From Microthyrium microscopicum (taxonomy: Eukaryota; Ascomycota; Dothideomycetes; Microthyriales; Microthyriaceae): a stretch of DNA of 64,000 bases. Positions 14,401-27,037 of the stretch are shown in pieces. The translations under genes were made by a program, and so were the position numbers. Below the pieces are notes generated by a model. It was given only the letters and a program-made list of their open reading frames with translations. It did no database searches and was not told where the DNA came from. Positions within the stretch are counted from its first letter, which is position 1, and the number at the start of each line of letters is the position of its first letter. The stretch spans positions 2,052,070 to 2,116,069 of the forward strand of contig MU004236.1 of the NCBI GenBank assembly GCA_010405405.1. The letters run 5' to 3'.

Positions 14401-15719
14401 CTAGCTAAATAAGGCTATTCGTATATTAGAAAATTACGTTAGCTAAGTATAAGGTATAATAAAGCTATATATAAGAATAAATAATAAAGATTGCTTTTTA
14501 CGTTAGTCTACTGTTACTAATGAAATATATGCTAATAAAAATAAATGAAAGCTTAAACTTAGAATATATGTAAGTAAACCCCTATTCTAACTTTAATTAT
14601 TTATTAATAATAGATAGGGTCTATTACTAATAAAACTCTACTAGTATCTTTCTAGAGCTTAAGGCTAAGAGAATTAAAATAATCCTAAGATTATAGTAAT
14701 ACGTAACTTAAGGTATAACTATATATACTTCTAGACTTTAACTCTTCTTTAGTAATTATAAATATATAAATATATATTTATAAGGTAGTAAGTAATTATA
14801 TTTATATTTTAAACTATAGAAAGTTTATAAATAGTAGCTATAATAGTTCTAGGAAAAATGCTAATACTCTAAATTATGATACTATAGTTAAGTTCCTTAG
14901 AGAGTTCTTTAAGTATAAGTAATATAAAAAGCTCTTACTTTTCTATAAATTTAATTAAATAAAGAGAACTCTTATTAATAGTAAGGTTTTATTTTATGGA
15001 GTAATTAATAGTACTATATTAATTAGGTGATAAACTACTAAATTTAAAGTAATAAAATAAATTAAGAGATAAAATATAATCTATTATTACGTAATTCTTA
15101 GACTATTATAGGTTCCTTCTTCTTCTTTAACCTAGGAAATATACTAATAATTAGAATAAAGCGTAATGTTAATTATTGTAAGTAAAATACTAAGGTATGC
15201 TAAAACGCCTAATTCTTAGGTTAAAACCTAGCTTTATAACCTTATAGTTAATAAAGTAAACGTTCTTTAAGTAAGATAAATTAGTATTAGATCTTAATAG
15301 CTTAGTAGGATAGGTTAGCCTTAGATATTAAATCTCTATACGTATTAGTCTAAACCCTAGCTTTAGTTTAGGTACTTTCTTACCCTCTAAGGCGCGTTAC
15401 TTATTTTGCTACTTTTATATAATAAACTAGTTACTTTCTTAATATGTCTATATATATCTATTAGGTTAATAGCGTTTAGAGTCTACTAGCTGTTTAGTAT
15501 AGATAATAGATAGTACTATAGGTTAATTAGGTATAGGTTTATTAAATACCTAAGGGTTAAGCTATATTTTAGTTTCTAATATAATAGTATCTATTCTAGC
15601 TTTAAAAAATACCTTAAGCTTAGTATTAAAAAGTAGCTCTATATTAGGCTTAATAGGAGTTTCTAATAAAACTTAAAAACTAGCCTCTATCTTAAGTTAA
15701 AGAAATAATTATAACTTAG

Positions 15720-16105
15720 TTTTAATAAAATACTCTAGAGCTTATTTAATAGAGTCCTTAAGCTTTATAATAAAAGTAGCCTATAACTCTAGGCTTAGAG
15801 CTTATTTAATAAGAGCCTTAAGCTTTATGATAAAAAGAGCTTATAACTCTAGGTCTAAAGCTTATTTAATAGGGGCCTTAAGCTTTATAAAAAAAGAAGC
15901 TTATAATTCTAGGTCTAGAGCTTATTTAATAGAGGCCTTAAGCTTTATGATAAATAAAGCTTATAACTTTAGTTTTAAAGGTTATTTAATAAGAGTTATG
16001 AAATAAGGTGCCTACTATAACTCTTAGTCTAGTAATTATTTAATAGGAGCCTTAAGCTTTATAATAGAAAAAGCTTATAATTCTAACTCTAGAGTAGTAT
16101 TTAGT
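15720..16105. repeat. 60-bp tandem repeat, about 6 copies
   Basis: The block GCTTATTTAATAG-N-GCCTTAAGCTTTA recurs at 15740, 15800, 15860 and 15920 with an exact 60-bp period. Two more diverged copies follow near 15980 and 16034. The period equals 20 codons, so it could be a protein repeat in a degraded gene. Both strands stay largely open across it, so the coding strand is not certain. The last two units carry small length changes. Confidence 0.8.
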
Positions 16106-19100
16106 AAGTTAGAGTTAATAACTATTAATAATTCTAATACTAAGAAAGTATCTTAATTAGACTTTTAGTATATATTAGCTAAGTCTAGTAGTCTTGTTTA
16201 ATAAAACTAGAAAGTATTACTTATTCTTTATATATTAATAGGATTTAATTAAGAAATAGTATTTTATAGTATTATAAATATTAGGTTCTATTTAATAGTA
16301 CTAACTAGCTAATAGGCTTATGCGTATAAAGGATTATCTATATATTATAGAATTATTAGAATACTATTTTTTAGTATCCTTTTATATACCTTATAGTAAG
16401 TTTTTATAAAATTAATATAACTTATTAGAGTATAGCTAGTCTATATATAGTTAACGCATTTATTACTATATTTATAGAAGAGTAGATAGTTATATAATAT
16501 ATAGATTAAGTAATTATCTATAGAAGGTTAGAATAGTGCCTATAATTAGTACTATAATAGTTAACTAATATTTTACTAGGTTTAATATATGGAATTAAAA
16601 TTAAACTATTATATAATAATAGAAGGGTTTAAACTTATTAGATAAGCGTAGATTATAAGTATAGTAATGCTTAGTATCTAACTATTGTTTATTAATATAT
16701 ATAAAGATAGTAACTAATATAGTACTTTAGGACTTATAGACTTTATAAGTTTAGACTCTATGTTAGCTTAATTAGTAATAAAGGTAGCTTCTATAGCTTA
16801 CTTACGATTAAGAGAGATAAACTAATTGCTATAGAATAACGTGATAGTAATTATTAATAGACTAGTTACCTAAATAAAGTAATTAAGAGGTTTAATACTA
16901 GCTTCTTTATTAAAAGTATTTCTTTATATAAACTAGATAAGCTTGCTCTAGCTAATAAAGATTAGTAGCTAAATATATTTACGTATTTTTAGGATAATTT
17001 AGTAAATAATTAACTTGTCTTATATAGGAGGAGTAATAGTAGTAGCTAGTATTTTGCTTATTATAGTAATATAGTAGTAATAAAAGAGGATATAAACTTT
17101 TAGTAGCTTAATAGAGTAGTAATTAAGATATTCTTATAGGAAATAGCGTAAGTTTAATACTAACTTTTATTTAACTATTTAGATTTAGCTTATCTTACTA
17201 TTACTAATTATAAACTATAAATCTCTTACCTACCTTATATAATACTTAAGCTTGTTTATACGTTTAATAATATATTAGCGTAATGGCTAAACGCAATTTT
17301 ATAATATAGATTAATATAGCTAAACGCGACTTTATAATATAAATTAATACTTAACCTTTGCTTTAATATAAGGAGATATAGAAATAGCTTAGTATAAGCT
17401 TATAATCTTAGGCCTTTTTTATATAGTCTAAGAATTAGTATATATAATAATTAGCGCATTAGATGATAATTAAATATAATAATAGGCTAAATCTAATTTT
17501 ATAATATAGGATTACTACTTAGCTTTTGCTTTAATATAGCGTAGTATAGAAATTACTTAGTATGACTTAATAATCTCTAGCCCCTTTTACGTAGCCTTAG
17601 AATTAATAAATCTAATGATAATAGAAAGTAATAGCTAAATAGGATCTTATGATCTACCTTAGTTTAACCTCTTATATTAATATAGTGTAATGTAGAAATA
17701 GCTTAACGCGACTTATCTCTTCTTACTTTTTTTATATAGTCCTTAGAATAGCCTATTTAATGAGAACTAATAATAATAGCTAAACGAGTTTTAAGAATAT
17801 AACCTTTATATATACTTAGCGTATACTACGTTAGTTAAGAGTTGAAAAGTAATAGGAAATACTACTAGGATTAGTCCTAGTACTAATATCTTTTATATGT
17901 TATATAATATAACTTTTAAAATATTATCTTCTTTTCTTATTATTCTATGCAATCTACTTCTTATTCTCTACTATACTTATTTAAAGTTCTACTAATTATA
18001 TATTTCTATTAGAATATCTATATACCTAGTAATCTTTATTATAATATTATACTTATTAGATTCTTATTATTACTTTATTTTAATATTTGAATCTTAATAA
18101 TACGTTTTATATATAATATAACTTCTTAGGTAAGCCTATACTAAGTTAATAAAACTATAATAAATTTAGTAAGATAAAGTAATATTATAAAAAGTAAGAC
18201 GAGAAGTAGGCTTATAAGAGCTCGTAAAAATTAAGGTATAAAGAGAGGTAAGGCTAAGTAAACTACTACGTATATTTTCCTAGCCTATAATTTACTTTTA
18301 TTAGATTCTAATTTATATATTCTTCTTTACTAAGAATAGTAGACCTTTATTATAAGACTCTATAGCTTAAGACTTTTTAAGCTATAATAAATAAAATAGA
18401 ATAGACTTTATAAAGTAGACGTCTAATATTAATATAATATACTCTAAATATACTTACTAAACTAAATATTAGCTAATGTAATAATTGCCTGCTAGCTAGA
18501 CGAATGGATAGAGTTTTTAAACCTAACTAAGTAGATATAAGTTAAAGGTACTACTATTAAGCGAAATGGTGCTTATGAATCTAGAGGCACTAATAAACTC
18601 TAAGCCCTAAACTCTAAGTTAGGCTTACTTGACTATCTAAAAACTAGCTTAATAATTTCTAAAAGAATGATTCTTATTAAATGTTAACTAAGTCGTAATT
18701 CCTATATAGTATTAAATGCTACTTCTAATGAAGCTCTAGAAGCTACTTAGGATATGGGATCTATAAGTACCTTAGATGAGTCTTTTAGTAGCAGCTAAGT
18801 ATTTCTACTATTTATTTATTTAGATTTATTTAGAAAGCTAATAAATACTAATAGATATATAAGTCTTAGACTATTCTAAAAACCTCTTCTCTTTACCTTA
18901 CTAGTTATAGTAATGTAATTACTTAGAAAAGCTTAATAAGTAATATAATATTATATAATATATTAATATCTATCTCTTTTATTCTGTTTTATCTCTACCT
19001 TATTATATATATAAGCTAATATAATAGTATTAAAGTAGATTCTTCTAACTATGGCTCTTCTTAAGCTATAAGTAATAAAGACGCTACGTTGGGTTATTTC

Positions 19101-21182
19101 TATTTATAGAAACTAAGATAAGCGTAAATATATAACTTACTACCTTTTAATATAGACTAAATGTCTGTTCTTAGCTTAGGTAATTATCTTCTTAGTAATT
19201 GCCTTATATATAGTATAAATGTAAATAGGCTCTCTTTATAATTTATGTAATCTAGTCTACTAGTTTCTATACCTTAGTAGCTATATATAGCCTTTAAATA
19301 ACTATTTCTCTCTAAGCTTATTATTATAATACTAATAACCTTATTAATAGATCTAGTCTATTATAAGGTTTACGTTTACCTATAAGAAAAAGTAAATAAG
19401 AATCTGTACTAAGCTAAGGTCTATATAACGATAGAGTTATTAGGTTAATTATGAATAAACTAACCTTAGCTACTCTTAATAGTAAGTATAACTTAGATCT
19501 CTAACTAAATTATTAAAATGATACTAGTAAGTAAAGTATAATAGGTAATAAGCTTTAGAACTATTACTATAAGATATATCTAGAAAAGGCGCTACCTAAG
19601 TTCCTAACTATAATAATTAATATCCTAAAGATACTAACTATATCTAAGTATAACTAATTCTATAGGAATATAAGTTTATTCTTATGTCTTCTTAAATATA
19701 GTATATGTAAGATTTAGCTAACTTTAAAAACTACCTAAATATAGCACTACGTTAGTTAGTATAGAATTACTATATCTAAATAGTTAAAGGTATTATTATT
19801 AAATATCTAGACTAAATAAAATATATATTAATTAGTACTATTTAACTCTATGTTCCTAAGATTACTTAAGACTAAGAAACTAGATATATAAAAGTTTACT
19901 AAGTAGCTAAGAAAAGATAGTAACTTTACTAAATTATATAAGCATAGTAAAAATAGAGAGAGTAAACCTTACGTAAGTTTATATTTTTAAATAAGACTAA
20001 ATTATAACTATATATTAATAATACCTTTAGGAATATATATTATTTATTAATAAGATAATCTTCTTTCTTATTAACGACTTACTATTTTATTTGCGTGCTA
20101 GTTATAAGCATAAAACCTTTATACTTAGCTAGGGTAGGAAATATTTTAGAGACTACTAAGCTATAAAGACTATAGAATTACTATTTTTAGGTAAACTTAT
20201 TATATATATCTATATACTCGTTAAGCTATATATAGAGACTATTATCTAGAGAGTTAATAATTTTTAGCATAACTTACCTACGTGTTAAAGTAATTTAGGT
20301 TATTAAATAAATAATATAATACTAACTAGTAACTATAATAAGTTATTAAAAATAGCTTAAATAATAGAACTTATAACTACCTTGTTTAAAACAAAAAATG
20401 AGCTTACTTATTTAAAAAATCGTTAGAGATCTTATATTATATAAAACTAGGGTATAATATAAAGAGTAATAGGAGCTAATACTAGACGTGTATACTTCTA
20501 ACTATAATAATATTAATAAGCTTTATAAAGTACGTTCTTTAAAAAACTAGTAATAATCTTACTAATATTGCTATTTAGGCGAAACCTTAGCCTATATAGG
20601 AAGATAATTATAATCTACCTACTTAAGAAGATAATAAGAACTAGGACTCCTTTAAGCTACTATAATATTTAGGACGTAAGTAAAGTAGTTCTAAAGCTAG
20701 GTTTAATAAGCAATATAGATATAAAGGACATACTCTACGGCCTAAGAAAGTAATGTTATATAGTAAGTTCTTAGCTAACGATAGGTATAAAGTAGATAAT
20801 AAGTAGAATAATCCTAATTATATAGACCTAATAGGTAAGTCTTATATATTTAAGTAAATATATAGGCTCTAATTACTAATAAATTATATAAATAAAACCT
20901 AGTAATAAAGACTAGCTAAAGAGAATATATATTTAGTTTACTAAACTAGAATAGATAGAAACTAAGCTATTAAACCTTAAAAGCTTTCTAACCCCTTAAG
21001 ATATTATAAATACTACTAATAACGAGAAAGATCTAAATTATACCCTATTATTCTATCTTATAAGTAAGGACTTAAGCTAAGAGAAGGAGGCATAGATTAT
21101 AGATAATAGTAAGAAGGGTATAATATTATAGAACTTAATCTTAATATACCTATAATAAAGTAGTCTATAAAGTTAAGATCTA

Positions 21183-21900
21183 NNNNNNNNNNNNNNNNNN
21201 NNNNNNNNNNNNNNNNNNNNNNNNNNNNNNNNNNNNNNNNNNNNNNNNNNNNNNNNNNNNNNNNNNNNNNNNNNNNNNNNNNNNNNNNNNNNNNNNNNNN
21301 NNNNNNNNNNNNNNNNNNNNNNNNNNNNNNNNNNNNNNNNNNNNNNNNNNNNNNNNNNNNNNNNNNNNNNNNNNNNNNNNNNNNNNNNNNNNNNNNNNNN
21401 NNNNNNNNNNNNNNNNNNNNNNNNNNNNNNNNNNNNNNNNNNNNNNNNNNNNNNNNNNNNNNNNNNNNNNNNNNNNNNNNNNNNNNNNNNNNNNNNNNNN
21501 NNNNNNNNNNNNNNNNNNNNNNNNNNNNNNNNNNNNNNNNNNNNNNNNNNNNNNNNNNNNNNNNNNNNNNNNNNNNNNNNNNNNNNNNNNNNNNNNNNNN
21601 NNNNNNNNNNNNNNNNNNNNNNNNNNNNNNNNNNNNNNNNNNNNNNNNNNNNNNNNNNNNNNNNNNNNNNNNNNNNNNNNNNNNNNNNNNNNNNNNNNNN
21701 NNNNNNNNNNNNNNNNNNNNNNNNNNNNNNNNNNNNNNNNNNNNNNNNNNNNNNNNNNNNNNNNNNNNNNNNNNNNNNNNNNNNNNNNNNNNNNNNNNNN
21801 NNNNNNNNNNNNNNNNNNNNNNNNNNNNNNNNNNNNNNNNNNNNNNNNNNNNNNNNNNNNNNNNNNNNNNNNNNNNNNNNNNNNNNNNNNNNNNNNNNNN
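21183..21900. other. Assembly gap (718 N)
   Basis: A run of N occupies this interval. The sequence on either side is AT-rich repeat DNA but differs in texture (see 21901-22652), so the gap may join two different repeats. The true gap length is unknown. Confidence 0.99.
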
Positions 21901-22652
21901 TATATTAATATTATAGTAATTTAAAATATTATAAATATTTAAGATCTATTAAGTATTATAAATATTATAAATCTTATAGAAGTTTATATTACTTAATCTA
22001 TTATAATATTCTATATATATAGTATATAAAATATATCTTTAGAATTATACTAGTTTAAAGAATTTAATATATATTCTTTATTAAAGCAATTTCTATTATT
22101 TATTTAATTTAGCTAGTTAAAAGTATTATAGTATTATAAATATTTAATATATTTAAGTTATAATAGCTATTTAAATAATTATACTATTTATATTATCTTA
22201 AATATATAAGTTATAAATAATATAATAGTAATTATAGTATACTAGATATTTATACTATTTATCTTATATAAATTATTAAATATATTTAGATTATATTAAA
22301 TATAAGTCTATTTTACTTATTATATCTATAAATATAATAATTATTATCTTAGTTATTAAATAATTTCAAGTATTTATCCTATAAAACTAATAATATTTAT
22401 TATAAATATATACTAGTTCTAGCTATTAATATTACTTAAGTAATAGAGTATATTAGACTTATTTAAGAATTCTAATTATTTATCTTATTTAAAGAATATC
22501 CTTTATTAGCTTTATAGAAGTACTTTAATAGTTTATCTTATTTTATTAATTTAAATGCTATAAGTAGTTTTAGTTCTTATTTCTATTTAATATATCTCAA
22601 ATTAGTAAATTTATTTTAATTATTCTATATATTTTAAACGAATTAGATGTTA
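21901..22652. repeat. Extremely AT-rich block right of the gap
   Basis: This stretch is even poorer in G and C than the rest of the island and consists largely of TATTATA, TATTTAA and TAAATAT words. No reading frame, repeat period or terminal structure is evident. It ends where a candidate transposon terminus begins at 22653. It is probably a heavily RIPped old repeat. Confidence 0.6.
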
Positions 22653-24480
22653 AGTCAAGTACTCAGATATAGGACTACGTATTATAGTAATAAGTAGTTA
22701 TAGTATTATCGGATAACTTAAATTAATAATAATTTTTTCACGATGGAGAGAGAGAGAGAGAAGAAGATTTAGAAGAGCTATAGATCTACGAGGAAACATA
22801 AGTCTGCTTAGTAGATCCTTAGGCGCGCTAACCCCCTTAGGTCTAGCGCGTAATCTTGTAATAAGATCTCTCTTACAACACTACTATAAAGCCTATAAAG
22901 AGGAATTATTATAGAATCTCCTATTTAGGATTACTAACGCGTTAAGAGTTCTTATAGAAATTAAACTAGTATTAGTAAGTAATTTAACACTAGATTAAAG
23001 TAAGAATACTATTAAGCTTCTTATTACCTAAGCTTATATTAATACTAAAGCTATATTAGATATCTTTAGTTCCTCTCTTTATCTATTACTTTAAAAATAT
23101 CTATATTAAGACAATTAAACTATATATTATTCCTTGCTCTTTTAGGCGTAGATTGAGCTATTCCTAAGCCTTTTTAAAAGCTTTAATTAAACTCTAGTAA
23201 AGATAGTTAAATTTATTCTTAATAGTAGCTATTTCTTACTTTTAGATCTTAGTATCGATAGTAATTTTAGGAGGGAATTTAGGCGTTAATAAAGCTAAAA
23301 GCGTAGAGTTAATCTAGGAAACTAGAGTGCTAGAATTAGGTAAAAATATCTTAGAATACTAAGTGCTATTTATTATAGCGTTTTAAATAGTAGTTCTAGG
23401 TAAATATATCTCTTAGACGTAGTTTAGACTATATTAACGCTTATAGATAATATCTTAAATAGCATTAGGTATATTTTAAGTCTCTTTAATTAGAAGAGGC
23501 TAAGTAATATTAATATCTTAAAGATATAATTTATTAGTAGCGTATTCTAAAATATCTTAAGTCTTAGCATTTTATTATAAAGAATACTTATCTAGTTAAA
23601 TCTAAGAAGCTAATAGTATTAGTAAATAATTAAAAATAATAGTATTTATATTAATACTACTTAGAAAGATAATAGGTAATAGTATAGATGCTATATAAGA
23701 TATAGAAATAAGATGTCTAAAATAAAACACTACTAGAGCCTTTAGGGCAAGTATAGGCGTTTTTAGTAAAGGACTTCTACCTATATATATATAGATCTTA
23801 AATAACTATCTAAGAGCCTTTTTAGGTGCTAGGGAGTAGTATTTATCTATAGCGCACGTTAAGATATAGTAGTTTAGAGATTAGATAGAACTAAGGACCT
23901 AACAAGTATAAACTATAGTATTAAGAAGTGTTTTAGTACTAAAAGAGTAGCAAGAAGTTATATAGAAGATATTAAGGAATTATTAAAGGTAAGATAACGT
24001 TAAATAGGTATATTTTAATAATTTTAGACTAAATTAATAGAATATCTTATAGTTGTTACTACTACTACTTTATTAACTCTAAAACGGCTTTCTAGTAATT
24101 CTACAAGCTCGTTATTCTATCTAATCTTAAGATCTAATTTCTAATAATTAGCCCTTAATGCTAATAATTCTATACTGTTTAACATCTTTAACTCTAGATC
24201 TTTGACTCTACTAGTAGGAATACTGCCCTTCTACCTACTTTATCTTTAATATCTTTAGGAACCTAACTTAAGATTACGGCCTAATTAGCTCCGTCAAGAT
24301 ATAATTACTATTAAAGAGCTTTAAACGCTATTAACTAGTAGGAATACTATCTATTTAAGATATCTTAAAGTTAATAAACGAGTAGTAATTAAATACTACT
24401 ATTTTGCTATCTATATTGCTAGTATAGCTTTAAAAGCGACCTAAGAAGTAGTATTTACGAAGGATAGTTTTAAGGGGTTG
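22653..24480. mobile_element. RIP-degraded segment starting with a Fot1/pogo-like inverted-repeat end
   Basis: The block starts with AGTCAAGTACTCAG directly after a TA dinucleotide. Fungal Fot1/pogo (Tc1-mariner superfamily) elements insert at TA and carry ends of the type AGTCAAGCAC; a CpA-to-TpA change gives the version seen here. About 90 bp inside is an ATG followed by an AG-rich run (22743 onward). The roughly 1.8-kb length to the island edge fits such elements. However, no matching inverted copy was found near 24480, so the right end is missing or the assignment is wrong. No transposase motif could be read. Confidence 0.35.
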
Positions 24481-25014
24481 CTATAGGGCCGTAACTAGGC
24501 GGCGCCCTACAAATTTGCACTATAGCGCCCATCCCGTCCTGAAGATCTACCTAATTACGGCCTGAAGCGCCATTTCATAATTTCAGGGGGGGGGATAACT
24601 GAGCTGCGGTGGCACTGTACAAAAGACTCAAAACTTGTTCAAAAAACTTGGAAATATTGCATTAATTGCAAGACCCTAGCACGAACTGTCAGCACTGTCT
24701 CGCAAAGGGCCGAACCGACAGGTTTCACAAGTCTGCCTCGTGGTTTACTACTACTTGAACGTGGTAAGAACAGAGAATAAAACTATGCCAGATTTGTATA
24801 ATTGGAGCGCTGCAACTGTGCCAATGCCTTTGCTGGCCTAGGAAGGCTCATATGTTGTAATGTATGATCGAACCCCCTTTTGACAGTTGAATCTAAACTC
24901 GTTCAGCAAACTATGAAAAGCATATATTCTAGCTGATTTGCACCGATCTAGGTAAGCCATATCTCAGTGTCAGCAAAACTTATAACCATACATACAGGAA
25001 TCTAAACGCCTTGT
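24481..25014. other. Intergenic boundary region, island 1 to gene island
   Basis: Composition switches abruptly near 24477-24485 from RIPped DNA to a GC-rich patch (GGGCCGTAACTAGGCGGCGC and following). The patch carries a short imperfect hairpin, with GGCGC and GCGCC arms around 24500-24530. A nine-base G run lies at 24586-24594. The rest is ordinary intergenic DNA downstream of the minus-strand dehydrogenase gene. No gene was found. Confidence 0.6.
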
Positions 25015-26256
25015 TCATCTACACAAAAGCTCCTCAACCATTTCCGCAATAGCCAACGAACTAGTCAAACCCGGCGACTCGATCCCCAACAAATTAACAA
25101 AACCCTCGAAACCCTCTTCCTTCCTTATTATAAAGTCCTTGAAATTCTGGCCAGCTATAATTGCACTCGTCCTTGTCAACTTTGGCCGAATGCCCGTATA
25201 ATCCAAAGTAATAGCACTCTTGTCAATGGTAGGCAAGTACCTTGATATATCGGCCAACGCAGCTTCCAAATGCTCATCGCTCGCCGCATAATCCGTCGGC
25301 GAGTCCACCCATTGTATATCAGGTCCAAACCGTATCCTCCCTCCCAGATCCAATGTCAAATGTGTGCCCAAACCACCATGACCAGGCACAGGAGCCGGAT
25401 AGATAAGTGTGCTCGTCTTCGGCCTAGATAACGTATACGAGTAATACGTGCCTTTGGCATAGTAAGGCGTAATATGTCTATCCTCCGGCAAAATCGAATT
25501 CGACAACGGCACCGCATACAGACCAGCAGAATTGACAATCGTGTCCGCAGTAATACATGACTCTTCTCCACCGTCCGCTCCAGTTGCTGAGCTCTTTGTC
25601 CATATCTCCCAGCCGCCTGAGCCATTCTGCTTCGGGACAACTCTCGTTATCGCACTATTCAGCGCAGTAACGCCTCCCCGTTCTTCAAAATCACCAAGTA
25701 AATACTGCATCAGTGCATGACTGTCCACAATGCCCGTCGTCGGACTCTCCAAAATGCCTGCTGTAGCTTGAACATCCGGCTCCCTCCTCTTTCCCTCCTC
25801 CTTGCTCAGAAAGTGCGTCGGCACACCCACCTGTTTCGAGAAATCCAGGATTTTCTCCAACTCTTTGAACTCCGTATCATTTTGCGCAACGACCCATTTC
25901 CCCGTGTTCCGGTGCGGTATGCCCTGCTCTTTACATAGTTTGTATAGTTCCTGGCGCCCGCGGATACATAGTTTTGTCTTGAGAGAGTCGGCGCCGTAGT
26001 AGAGTGCTGCGTGGATAACCTCGGAGTTGCGGCTGCTTGTTTCTGTGCCTACGGCGTCATGCTTCTCGATGAGGACTGTTGAGGCGCCAGTGCGGCCTTG
26101 GAGTTGGCGGGCGGCGGCGATGCCGACTACGCCGGCGCCGATTACGGCGTGGGCGAAATCTGATTTTTGAGATAGAGTTGTTGAGAAGAGGCGCTGGATG
26201 GGTTTTGTTGTGGGTTGGTGTTGAAGACGCCAGGCGTTGCGGGTGATGGACCCCAT
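25015..26256 (-). CDS. L-2-hydroxyglutarate dehydrogenase-like FAD-dependent oxidoreductase, mitochondrial
   Basis: This is an intronless gene of 413 residues. Residues 1-30 are basic and hydroxylated without acidic residues, as in a mitochondrial presequence. A Rossmann dinucleotide motif GAGVVG lies at 40-45, with an acidic residue (E64) ending the second strand to bind the FAD ribose. The TSSRNSEVIHAALYY segment (73-87) matches the conserved SEVIHAGIYY region of the DAO-family L2HGDH branch, and ESPGLTSS near the C-terminus (393-400) is the family's second FAD-contact motif. The family oxidises L-2-hydroxyglutarate to 2-oxoglutarate, a metabolite-repair reaction. The start gives the expected full length. 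It is divergent from the secreted hydrolase, with 781 bp between start codons. Some fungal paralogues act on other 2-hydroxy acids, so the substrate is inferred. Confidence 0.88.
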   Translation of the reverse strand: MGSITRNAWRLQHQPTTKPIQRLFSTTLSQKSDFAHAVIGAGVVGIAAARQLQGRTGASTVLIEKHDAVGTETSSRNSEVIHAALYYGADSLKTKLCIRGRQELYKLCKEQGIPHRNTGKWVVAQNDTEFKELEKILDFSKQVGVPTHFLSKEEGKRREPDVQATAGILESPTTGIVDSHALMQYLLGDFEERGGVTALNSAITRVVPKQNGSGGWEIWTKSSATGADGGEESCITADTIVNSAGLYAVPLSNSILPEDRHITPYYAKGTYYSYTLSRPKTSTLIYPAPVPGHGGLGTHLTLDLGGRIRFGPDIQWVDSPTDYAASDEHLEAALADISRYLPTIDKSAITLDYTGIRPKLTRTSAIIAGQNFKDFIIRKEEGFEGFVNLLGIESPGLTSSLAIAEMVEELLCR

Positions 26257-27037
26257 TGTGGGGATGGTTCTTGTGATTTTCCTGGTCGAGTTGATGATTC
26301 TTCCTCAGTAGATTCTGTTAAGCGTCTGATCAAATTACATTGGGCTTCAATTTTTATTTTGAACGGTTATCGGACTTTGATCATGGAGAAAGTAATCGCA
26401 ACTGGGCCGGAGGTTGAAGTCGCGAAATGAACCTTGTTCGAAACAGACGTTGACGATCCTGATAATGCACGTTGACGTCTATCATCGAGTATGTTCACAT
26501 GGCAAGTAACTCAAAATACATTTTTGTTACTATCCATTGACTTGATGGCAAGAAGTAACATTTTTGGTTTATTCAAAATTGGTACATTCTACTTTGGTAA
26601 TATGTTCTACGTTGTCTAACCCGTACATTCTACAGGATATGTCAATGAGTGAAGTGGAGCAGGCAATGGACTCACCCTTATTGCCAATTGCTACACAGTA
26701 GCACTCAGATTTTGTAAACATTATTTCCAAAATTCACATTACTCTATTCTACCCATTGTACGAACACAGATTTGCTTATCGTATTTGGTTTCTGGTTGGA
26801 TCAGCAGAGAGCTGGCTGTTCACAATAGGAGCAGTATAGGGCCTTGAGTGCTCAACCTAGAGTATTAATCAACGTTAATTTACTAGAGCACCTATATGAC
26901 CTTTAGTCCATATGGTCCGAATCAGGACACTAAACGGCACTTCCGAAAAATGATTGCCATATCCAGTGAATTGATAAAAATGTCAAAACCAGCGTCTACA
27001 ACCTCAAGTCTGCTTGAATATATCAAAAAACCTCACA
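26257..27037. promoter_or_regulatory. Shared divergent intergenic region
   Basis: The stretch lies between the start codons of the minus-strand dehydrogenase and the plus-strand secreted hydrolase, so it must hold both promoters. It has ordinary base composition. GTACATTCTAC occurs twice (near 26581 and 26623). No recognised factor site, RNA gene or additional coding sequence was found. Confidence 0.5.

Larger units (their letters stand above)
1..21182. repeat. RIP-degraded AT-rich repeat island 1 (left part)
   Basis: The whole stretch is strongly AT-rich, with TpA everywhere and CpA/TpG almost missing on both strands. That is the expected end state of repeat-induced point mutation acting on repeated DNA in ascomycetes. 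No intact open reading frame is present on either strand. Long stretches still read like former coding sequence in which the stops are mostly the TAA/TAG expected from CAA, CAG and TGG codons. I infer several overlapping or nested mobile elements, but cannot delimit them or find paired terminal repeats by eye. Individual parts with visible structure are listed separately. The island continues beyond the left edge of the window. Confidence 0.85.
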
